Positions 1 through 4,271 of a stretch of 8,506 bases of DNA are shown here, piece by piece. How positions within the stretch are numbered: the stretch's first letter is position 1; every line of letters starts with the position of its first letter. This DNA comes from Parcubacteria group bacterium. GTDB lineage: Bacteria; Patescibacteria; ABY1; Buchananbacterales; UBA6539. Made by a program: the position numbers and the translations under genes. Under the pieces are notes generated by a model. That model was given only the letters and a program-made list of their open reading frames with translations, ran no database searches and was not told the DNA's origin. Location: assembly GCA_002687175.1 (NCBI GenBank), contig NYZP01000015.1, positions 1 to 8,506 on the forward strand, given 5' to 3'.

Positions 1-33
1 AGCTTGGCCGGAAAGTGCAAGCACTTTCCGGCT
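1..33. repeat. 33-bp repeat with perfect 26-bp palindrome, copy 1
   Basis: Positions 7-32 are a perfect inverted repeat: arm GCCGGAAAGTGC, two-base loop AA, then its exact reverse complement. With the flanking AGCTTG and a final T, the 33 bases recur without mismatch at 519-551. It is too short to encode anything. No oligo-T follows, so it does not look like an intrinsic terminator. The two copies bracket tRNA-Ile, tRNA-Val and the GIY-YIG gene. The form resembles REP-like or MITE-like palindromic elements, but that assignment is inference. The window starts inside the element's context, so its true left edge is unknown. Confidence 0.9.
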
Positions 34-49
34 GAAGTCAGAGCGCCAC
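1..49 (+). pseudogene. tRNA-Ile fragment interrupted in the D-loop by the palindrome
   Basis: AGCTTGG at 1-7 equals positions 85-91 of the intact tRNA-Ile, and GTCAGAGCGCCAC at 37-49 matches 91-103 of that tRNA at 12 of 13 bases. The palindrome lies between them, at the GG of the D-loop. After 49 the likeness ends in AT-rich sequence, so the anticodon, T-arm and 3' acceptor strand are absent. The 5' acceptor strand would lie before the window. This is best read as a broken tRNA copy carrying a palindromic insertion. Confidence 0.6.
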
Positions 50-71
50 AATTTACAATTTCTTAAATCAT

Positions 72-146
72 GCGCGAGTAGCTCAGCTTGGTTAGAGCGC
101 CACTCTTATAAGGTGGATGTCGGGGGTTCAAGTCCCTCCTCGCGCA
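72..146 (+). tRNA. tRNA-Ile, anticodon UAU
   Basis: Folds into a complete cloverleaf: acceptor GCGCGAG (72-78) with CTCGCGC (139-145); D-stem GCTC/GAGC; anticodon stem 100-104 with 112-116; T-stem GGGGG (122-126) with CCCTC around loop TTCAAGT. The seven-base anticodon loop is CTTATAA, so the anticodon is TAT (107-109), reading AUA. Discriminator A146 is followed by CTTT, so CCA is not encoded and must be added by the CCA enzyme. Most bacteria read AUA with a CAU anticodon modified to lysidine, so a genomic UAU is a less common solution. Confidence 0.93.
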
Positions 147-151
147 CTTTT

Positions 152-228
152 GGGCGGTTAGCTCAGTTGGTTAGAGCGCTTGCTCGACACGCAAGAGGTC
201 ACTGGTTCAAATCCAGTATCGCCCACCA
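152..228 (+). tRNA. tRNA-Val, anticodon GAC, CCA encoded
   Basis: Acceptor GGGCGGT (152-158) pairs with ATCGCCC (218-224) with one G-U pair; D-stem GCTC/GAGC; anticodon stem CTTGC (179-183) with GCAAG (191-195); T-stem ACTGG/CCAGT. The loop is TCGACAC, giving anticodon GAC at 186-188. The base at position 33 is C rather than the nearly universal U. Discriminator A225 is followed by an encoded CCA (226-228). It sits five bases after tRNA-Ile and is probably co-transcribed. Its last 12 bases plus two more (217-230) are repeated exactly at 551-564. Confidence 0.93.
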
Positions 229-242
229 AAAATTTAATCTCT

Positions 243-515
243 ATGTTTTATAATTATGTTATACAAAGTTTAAAAAATAATAAATTCATATACAAAGGAT
301 CAACCACTGATCTTAAAAAACGATTTTCGCAACATAATAAAGGACAGGTAAAATCAACTCGAAAAAATAAACCTTATAAATTAATTTATTATGAAGCTTG
401 TTTAAATAAAGATGATGCATATCGTCGCGAAAGAACTTTAAAAAGTGGGCCGGGACGTAAATGGACAAAACAAAGATTAAAAGAATACTTTAAAAACCAG
501 AATAAAAAAATCTAG
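243..515 (+). CDS. small GIY-YIG nuclease family protein
   Basis: A 90-residue protein that is essentially one GIY-YIG domain, the size usual for UvrC-N-terminus-like stand-alone members. Visible family features are an N-terminal YVI strand standing for GIY, then FIYKGST (residues 16-22) for YIG, LKKRFSQH (25-32) with the conserved Arg, IYYEACLNKDDA in the middle, and RRERTLKSGPGRK (62-74) with the catalytic Glu candidate. The second signature carries Lys where Ile is usual. I chose ATG 243 because an earlier in-frame ATG at 180 lies inside tRNA-Val. No Shine-Dalgarno is seen. The start lies 14 bases after the tRNA CCA, so tRNA processing may produce the mRNA 5' end. The TAG stop is the first three bases of a tRNA D-arm remnant. 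Members cut DNA in repair or mobile contexts; the substrate here is unknown. Confidence 0.85.
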   Translation: MFYNYVIQSLKNNKFIYKGSTTDLKKRFSQHNKGQVKSTRKNKPYKLIYYEACLNKDDAYRRERTLKSGPGRKWTKQRLKEYFKNQNKKI

Positions 516-564
516 CTCAGCTTGGCCGGAAAGTGCAAGCACTTTCCGGCTATCGCCCACCAAA
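513..564 (+). pseudogene. Chimeric tRNA remnant: tRNA-Ile D-arm, palindrome, tRNA-Val 3' end
   Basis: TAGCTCAGCTTGG at 513-525 is identical to 79-91 of tRNA-Ile. The palindrome follows at 525-550. TATCGCCCACCAAA at 551-564 is then identical to 217-230, the 3' end of tRNA-Val with its CCA. Acceptor 5' strand, anticodon arm and most of the T-arm are missing, so it cannot be a working tRNA. The layout equals a deletion from the D-loop of tRNA-Ile to the T-stem end of tRNA-Val with the palindrome at the joint. The alternative is insertion of a cassette between two copies of the tRNA-Val end. Confidence 0.8.
519..551. repeat. 33-bp repeat with perfect 26-bp palindrome, copy 2
   Basis: Exact second copy of 1-33, same orientation; palindrome at 525-550 with a two-base loop. 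It sits at the junction of two tRNA pieces, just after the GIY-YIG stop codon and 38 bases before the Rieske start. As RNA it would form a very stable 12-bp hairpin that could protect the 3' end of the GIY-YIG transcript. No T-run follows. Confidence 0.9.
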
Positions 565-588
565 GTTAATAAATAACTGCAAATAAAA

Positions 589-924
589 ATGGGAAATAAC
601 TTAAAAGTTTGTTCCACTTCAGAAATTCCTAAAGGTGAAATGAGAGTTTTTAGTAAGCATGGGGTCCAATTCTTAATATATAATAAAAATAATGAATTTT
701 TCGCCTTGTATAATCACTGTCCTCACGCCGATGGTTCGTTAGGTGAAGGTATGGTTAATGAAGAGGGTTACATTATGTGCCCACTCCACAGTTGGAAATT
801 TCATCATAAAACTGGCAAAGCTCCAGAAGGACAAGATCATTCAGTCCCCACTTTTGACATTGAAGTCAGGAATAACGAAATCTATTTTGATGAACAGCAA
901 TTAATGGATTTCGACGAGTTCTAA
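589..924 (+). CDS. small Rieske [2Fe-2S] protein
   Basis: A 111-residue single-domain Rieske protein. The cluster ligands are clear: Cys44-Pro-His46 and, 17 residues later, Cys64-Pro-Leu-His67, inside CPHADGSLGEG and CPLHSWKF. The downstream GKAPEG and VPTFDIEV pieces are also typical. The length fits soluble ferredoxin-like members such as NirD-type or dioxygenase ferredoxin subunits. No signal peptide or transmembrane segment is visible, so it should be cytoplasmic and carry single electrons. Its partner oxidoreductase is not in this window, so the pathway cannot be named. No nirB neighbour supports a nitrite reductase role. No Shine-Dalgarno precedes the ATG. The gene begins 27 bases after a tRNA remnant and ends 26 bases before a bidirectional terminator. 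Confidence 0.92.
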   Translation: MGNNLKVCSTSEIPKGEMRVFSKHGVQFLIYNKNNEFFALYNHCPHADGSLGEGMVNEEGYIMCPLHSWKFHHKTGKAPEGQDHSVPTFDIEVRNNEIYFDEQQLMDFDEF

Positions 925-940
925 ATTAATTGGTTTACAT

Positions 941-990
941 AATAAAAAAAGCCGCCACGAGGTAAAACTCAAGGGGCGGTGTTTTTTAAA
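941..990. terminator. bidirectional intrinsic terminator between convergent genes
   Basis: GCCGCC (951-956) pairs with GGCGGT (975-980), with an inner GAG/CTC (959-961 with 968-970). TTTTTT (982-987) follows on the plus strand, and AAAAAAA (944-950) precedes, serving as the T-run on the minus strand. It lies between the ends of the Rieske gene (plus) and the 91-aa gene (minus), so it can stop both. Confidence 0.85.
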
Positions 991-1004
991 GGCAACTATG
1001 CCCA

Positions 1005-1280
1005 TTACACTGTGCTGACATTGCCAGCTTCAATGGCCCATTCTTGAAAACGGATAAAAAGATCTGCTGCTTCAGAAGACAAAGCACTGTCTTTATCCTG
1101 TTCGGCTGCTCTGTGAGCCATTCCCTTGGCGTTAGCTTGGGCGCTGATGATGGAATCAACTTGTTCTTGGGCATCACCCCAAAGATCATTTTCTCTAACT
1201 TTGTCCAGAGGCGGATACCAAGCCAATCCGGTTAGTTGTGTAAAAACTCCATAAACATCACCTAATGTTGGTTCTGGCAT
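1005..1280 (-). CDS. 91-aa protein of unknown function
   Basis: I do not recognise this protein. It begins MPEPTLGDVYGVF, contains the aromatic/proline stretch LAWYPPLDK near residues 19-27, then is rich in Ala, Glu, Gln and Asp (about 35-80) and is probably helical. It ends FIRFQEWAIEAGNVSTV. There is no signal peptide, membrane segment or cysteine cluster, so it is probably a small soluble acidic protein. The ATG at 1278-1280 is chosen because the perfect Shine-Dalgarno AAAGGAGGTGA lies just upstream; an in-frame TTG at 1298 lies before that site and would include it in the coding region. Codons are GC-rich like purD and unlike the other genes. It has its own promoter after the purD terminator and ends at the shared terminator. 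It shares promoter style with purD, but that does not prove a shared function. Confidence 0.75.
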   Translation of the reverse strand: MPEPTLGDVYGVFTQLTGLAWYPPLDKVRENDLWGDAQEQVDSIISAQANAKGMAHRAAEQDKDSALSSEAADLFIRFQEWAIEAGNVSTV

Positions 1281-1284
1281 AGTC

Positions 1285-1295
1285 TCACCTCCTTT
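1285..1295 (-). promoter_or_regulatory. perfect Shine-Dalgarno deciding the start of the 91-aa gene
   Basis: On the minus strand this reads AAAGGAGGTGA, complementary to the usual 3' end of bacterial 16S rRNA, four bases before ATG 1280. The same run occurs before the histone-like gene at 8398-8409, while most other genes here lack any such site. Confidence 0.9.
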
Positions 1296-1315
1296 CAATT
1301 GTCAACCTAATGTTT

Positions 1316-1344
1316 AGCTTAATAATTTAGAGTAATCTAGTCAA
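1316..1344 (-). promoter_or_regulatory. promoter of the 91-aa gene
   Basis: Minus strand: -35 TTGACT (1344-1339), 17-base spacer, -10 TAAGCT (1321-1316). Transcription should start near 1309, giving a leader of about 30 bases. The -10 alone is a modest match, but the whole element, spacer included, is nearly the same as the purD promoter at 2759-2787 (25 of 31 bases), which supports it. Confidence 0.65.
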
Positions 1345-1345
1345 G

Positions 1346-1377
1346 AAAAAGTCTCTCGCAAATTTCTCGCGAGAGAC
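1346..1377 (-). terminator. intrinsic terminator of purD
   Basis: A perfect 9-bp stem, GTCTCTCGC (1351-1359) with GCGAGAGAC (1369-1377), is followed on the minus strand by TTTTT (from A-run 1346-1350). It lies 24 bases after the purD stop and directly before the -35 box of the next gene, so purD and the 91-aa gene are separate transcription units unless there is readthrough. Confidence 0.88.
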
Positions 1378-1400
1378 GTTGTAAATTGAATGAGCAGTGC

Positions 1401-2687
1401 TTACGCAGCTGGCCGTTGGGCGATATCGGTGCGAAATCCTTGTGCTTCAAAGCTAATATCACTTGTACCCTCATAAGCGAGCTTAATCGCTTCAGGTATA
1501 TCATCGGCCATGGCGGAAACCGCCAGAACCCTACCACCGTTGGTGACAACTTTGCCTTCGTTGTCGCCTTCGCCATCTTTGGTACCGGCTTGGAAAACCA
1601 GAACGTTTTCACGAGCCTCGGCTTTCTCAATACCGGCAATGACTTTACCTTTCGGGTACCCTGATGCCGGGTAACAACCGGAGACGGACACCACGGCCAC
1701 ACAAGGCTGTTCGTCGACTTCGATCTCAGTAATCTGTAAGTCTGCCTTGGCAATCTGCAAAAAGATCGGAACCAGGTCAGTTTTGACTCGTGGTAACACA
1801 ACCTGAGCTTCCGGATCACCGAAGCGAACGTTGACCTCAAGTACTTTAGGTCCATTGGCCGTGATCATTAAAGCGATATACAATACTCCGGTAAATCCTG
1901 GACAAGCATCAACCAGCTTCTGAATGATGTCCCGTCTGATGACCTCGGCTAACTCGTCAGCCGCAGGCGAAGGTGAATATGCACCCATACCGCCAGTCAT
2001 ATCACCCTTGTCGCCGTCTTCTCGCGGTTTGTGATCCTCAGAAGTAGGAAGTTCAACAAACAGGTTGCCGTCGGTTAAAACGATGATCGAAGCCTCGCGC
2101 CCAACAAGGCACTCTTCAATGAGTACTGCATTACCGGAGTCACCCGTTGTTTGATAAGCATGTTCAACCATGATCTTTCTGGCATGAGCCATGGCTTCTT
2201 CTTTGGTCTGACAGATCTTTACGCCCTTACCTTCTGTCCCCCCGTCAGGCTTGACCACGACTGGCAGACCAATAAGGTCGATAGCGGCTGGGACGGCTCC
2301 GATGCTGACACAGATATTTGCCTTAGCAGTTGGGATACCGTGTTGTTGAAGCAACTGCTTACAACGTACCTTGCTCATTTCGAGCCAAACCTCGCTTTGG
2401 CGTGGCCCAAAGATGGTTAAGCCGGCACTCTGAAATGCATCAACAATACCAGCATCCAAAGGACCTTCCGGACCTACAACGGTTAAACCGATGTCATTTT
2501 CTTGGACAAACTTGACCAAGGCCTCAATGTCAGTGACATTGATAGGTACGCAGGTGGCAAACTTGGCAATGCCAGGATTGCCTGGTGCAGCAAATACTTT
2601 GTCGACCATCGGGCTTTGGGCGATCTTCCAGGCCAAAACATGGCCACGACCACCTCCATCAATAACTAACACATTCAACTTGCTCAT
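1401..2687 (-). CDS. purD: phosphoribosylamine--glycine ligase family protein (GARS, PurD-like)
   Basis: A 428-residue ATP-grasp enzyme of normal PurD length. In purine synthesis PurD joins glycine to phosphoribosylamine using ATP. Family landmarks in order: GGGRGH (11-16), APGNPG (34-39), GPEGPLDAGIVDAF (72-85), HGIPTA (116-121), VVVKPDGGTEGKGV (143-156), IEECLVGREAS (190-200), TGGMGAYSPSP (231-241) and EVNVRFGDPE (284-293), which carries the metal/ATP-binding Glu and Asn. Several usually strict spots differ: GGREH reads GGRGH, KADGLAAGKGV reads KPDGGTEGKGV, and QDHK reads EDHK. The protein may thus be a divergent GARS or a paralogue with another substrate. No other purine gene is in the window. 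A good Shine-Dalgarno (AGAAGGAGA, 2695-2703) and strong promoter suggest good expression. Its GC-rich codons contrast with the AT-rich neighbours, hinting at transfer or special codon selection. Confidence 0.85.
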   Translation of the reverse strand: MSKLNVLVIDGGGRGHVLAWKIAQSPMVDKVFAAPGNPGIAKFATCVPINVTDIEALVKFVQENDIGLTVVGPEGPLDAGIVDAFQSAGLTIFGPRQSEVWLEMSKVRCKQLLQQHGIPTAKANICVSIGAVPAAIDLIGLPVVVKPDGGTEGKGVKICQTKEEAMAHARKIMVEHAYQTTGDSGNAVLIEECLVGREASIIVLTDGNLFVELPTSEDHKPREDGDKGDMTGGMGAYSPSPAADELAEVIRRDIIQKLVDACPGFTGVLYIALMITANGPKVLEVNVRFGDPEAQVVLPRVKTDLVPIFLQIAKADLQITEIEVDEQPCVAVVSVSGCYPASGYPKGKVIAGIEKAEARENVLVFQAGTKDGEGDNEGKVVTNGGRVLAVSAMADDIPEAIKLAYEGTSDISFEAQGFRTDIAQRPAA

Positions 2688-2688
2688 C

Positions 2689-2730
2689 CTAAAGTCTCCT
2701 TCTGATTGGAGTTAACTGTACAAAAAACAT
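2689..2730 (-). CDS. possible 13-aa leader peptide upstream of purD
   Basis: Minus strand ATG at 2730 opens a frame coding MFFVQLTPIRRRL and ending in TAG at 2689-2691, one base before the purD ATG. AGGAGGG (2740-2734) lies just upstream, a strong if slightly close Shine-Dalgarno. The purD ribosome site is inside this frame, so ribosomes finishing the leader could re-start on purD or open the weak CTCC/GGAG pairing around its site. It has no amino-acid run typical of amino-acid attenuators, but three Arg stand next to the stop. Translation is inference. Confidence 0.4.
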   Translation of the reverse strand: MFFVQLTPIRRRL

Positions 2731-2758
2731 TGTCCCTCCTATTAAACAATGCGCTCTT

Positions 2759-2787
2759 ATCTTAAAGATTTAGCCTAATTTAGTCAA
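2759..2787 (-). promoter_or_regulatory. promoter of purD
   Basis: Minus strand: -35 TTGACT (2787-2782), 17-base spacer, -10 TAAGAT (2764-2759). The start point should be near 2752, giving a leader of about 65 bases that includes the 13-codon frame. The spacer holds two CTAAAT boxes ten bases apart, repeated in the 91-aa gene promoter apart from one change, so a shared operator is possible. Confidence 0.72.
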
Positions 2788-2798
2788 CCTTAATTTTA

Positions 2799-2813
2799 TG
2801 CTACAATACAGAC
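2799..2813 (+). promoter_or_regulatory. extended -10 promoter of the cca operon, probably leaderless
   Basis: TGCTACAAT (2799-2807) is an extended -10 box. Only six bases (ACAGAC) separate it from ATG 2814, so the RNA should start at or within a base or two of the start codon. There is no room for a Shine-Dalgarno. The -35 region is weak, as is common with extended -10 promoters. It overlaps, divergently, the upstream part of the purD promoter. Confidence 0.6.
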
Positions 2814-4271
2814 ATGGAAAAACTTCCTAAAAAGCTAAAAATTTGGCGTAATAAACCCTTTATTAAGCAGCTTGAAAAAAAATTTCCCAAAGCTGATCTT
2901 TTTTTAGTTGGCGGAGCAGTCAGGGACCATATTTTAGACAGGCCAACCAAAGACTATGATTTAGTGATCAGAAACATCAGTAAAAACGACCTCGAAAAAT
3001 TTTTGAAAAATCAAGGTAAAGTAAATTTAGTCGGTAAAAAATTTGGCGTTTTTAAATTTGTGCCTAAAGGCTGGACAGGTAGTGAAATAGATATTGCCCT
3101 GCCCCGGACTGAACATTCTATAAATTTATCCGGCGCTTATAAAGACTTTAAAATTAATTCAAATGCCAAGCTAAAAATAGAAGATGATCTATCTCGACGT
3201 GATTTTACTATCAACGCCATGGCTTATGATATCAAACAACAAAAAATCATTGATCCTTATAATGGATTGAAAGACATTAAGCAAAAAAATATTAAGGCCG
3301 TAGGTAAAGCCGAACAAAGATTTAAAGAAGACTATTCTCGTATGCTACGAGCCATTCGTTTTTCCTGTCAGTTAGAGTTCGATATTGAATCAAAAACTTT
3401 AAATTCCATTAAAAAAGAAATTAAAAAATTAAACAAAACCATTGACGGTAAAAGAGTGGTGCCTTATGAAGTGATTGCCAAAGAACTGTTCAAGGCAGTC
3501 AACGTAAATCCAATCAAGGCCATCGAGCTGTTGGACAAGACGGGAGCGATCCAAGTATTGATGCCTGAATTACTCAAAATGAAAAAATGTCCTCAACCAA
3601 AAAATTGGCACACCGAGGGTGATGTTTGGGTCCACACTATTTTAGCCTTAGAAAAATTAAATAGCCAAAAATTTAAAAGAGAATTTAAAGGCGAAGAAGT
3701 TACTCCGGAATTAATTTGGGGGGTAATTTTTCATGATCTAGGAAAACCGTACACTCTGGTTCGGACTGATCGCTTAAGGTTTAATAACCACGACAACGTC
3801 GGTGCCAAAAAATTTAAAGAGATAGCCGAAAGATTAAAGCTGGCTTCAGCTGGTTTAGATGTTGATGATACTGAAAAAATTATTGCCAAACATTTGCTGG
3901 CAGTTTACGCCAAGGGTGATGGTATGAAAGATACTACTTTGGAAAAATATTTTTTTAATCCCAATTTCCCCGGACGTCAGTTAATGATGCTAATTTTAGC
4001 AGACACCTTGGCGACTATTCACGATAATGGTAAACCTCATTTCGCTGAGTACAATAAATTAAAAAGCGTTATCAGTAAATTAAAGAAAAAAACCAAAGGA
4101 AAAAATAATTTACCTCAGCCGGTAATTAATGGGACTGATCTAATTAAAAAATTTAAACTAAACCCCGGACCAAAAATTGGTAAGTTGCTAACTATCTCCC
4201 GAGAAGCCCAACTTCGCGGGAAAATTAAATCCAAGGCTGACGGACTGAAATTGATTAAAAAACATTTATGA
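2814..4271 (+). CDS. cca: CCA-adding tRNA nucleotidyltransferase
   Basis: A 485-residue class II nucleotidyltransferase that adds or repairs the 3' CCA of tRNAs. The N-terminal head has LVGGAVRD (31-38), then Asp47 and Asp49 in KDYDLVI as metal ligands, with a third carboxylate at EIDIAL (91-96). RRDFTINAMAY (128-138) and EDYSRMLRAIRF (172-183) are the ribose- and base-selecting region. An HD domain follows, with His266, His274, HDLGKP (307-312) and His326, as in many bacterial members. The length is normal for the HD-bearing type. At least tRNA-Ile and tRNA-Leu in this window lack encoded CCA, so the enzyme is needed here. It starts right after a strong -10 box, and its stop overlaps the next start as ATGA, so it leads an operon with the pseudouridine synthase and guanylate kinase. 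A patch at about 3480-3570 is visibly GC-richer than the rest. Confidence 0.93.
   Translation: MEKLPKKLKIWRNKPFIKQLEKKFPKADLFLVGGAVRDHILDRPTKDYDLVIRNISKNDLEKFLKNQGKVNLVGKKFGVFKFVPKGWTGSEIDIALPRTEHSINLSGAYKDFKINSNAKLKIEDDLSRRDFTINAMAYDIKQQKIIDPYNGLKDIKQKNIKAVGKAEQRFKEDYSRMLRAIRFSCQLEFDIESKTLNSIKKEIKKLNKTIDGKRVVPYEVIAKELFKAVNVNPIKAIELLDKTGAIQVLMPELLKMKKCPQPKNWHTEGDVWVHTILALEKLNSQKFKREFKGEEVTPELIWGVIFHDLGKPYTLVRTDRLRFNNHDNVGAKKFKEIAERLKLASAGLDVDDTEKIIAKHLLAVYAKGDGMKDTTLEKYFFNPNFPGRQLMMLILADTLATIHDNGKPHFAEYNKLKSVISKLKKKTKGKNNLPQPVINGTDLIKKFKLNPGPKIGKLLTISREAQLRGKIKSKADGLKLIKKHL

Noticed and set aside
54..59. TACAAT as promoter -10 of the tRNA-Ile/tRNA-Val pair
   Set aside because: Well placed before the tRNA, but no acceptable -35 box is found 16-18 bases upstream, so it is not claimed.
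180..242. Longer 111-aa start for the GIY-YIG protein
   Set aside because: The extra 21 codons lie in tRNA-Val, and their translation has no family likeness; the domain begins at ATG 243.
525..550. Palindrome as an intrinsic terminator of the nuclease gene
   Set aside because: No oligo-T tract follows; the next bases are TATCGCCCACC.
1..551. The two 33-bp copies as a CRISPR array or IS ends
   Set aside because: There are only two copies, 485 bases apart, in direct orientation, with no spacers and no transposase between them.
986..1235. 67-aa minus-strand and 63-aa plus-strand frames over the 91-aa gene
   Set aside because: The 91-aa frame has the promoter, Shine-Dalgarno and terminator in register; the others have none.
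1281..1298. TTG start six codons upstream of the 91-aa gene
   Set aside because: It would place the perfect Shine-Dalgarno inside the coding region; ATG 1280 has ideal spacing.
1337..1855. 172-codon frame opposite/within purD, and other open frames at 1386-1664, 2151-2420, 2330-2515 and 2491-2715
   Set aside because: They overlap purD in other frames, resemble no family and have no start signals; GC-rich codons naturally leave such shadow frames open.
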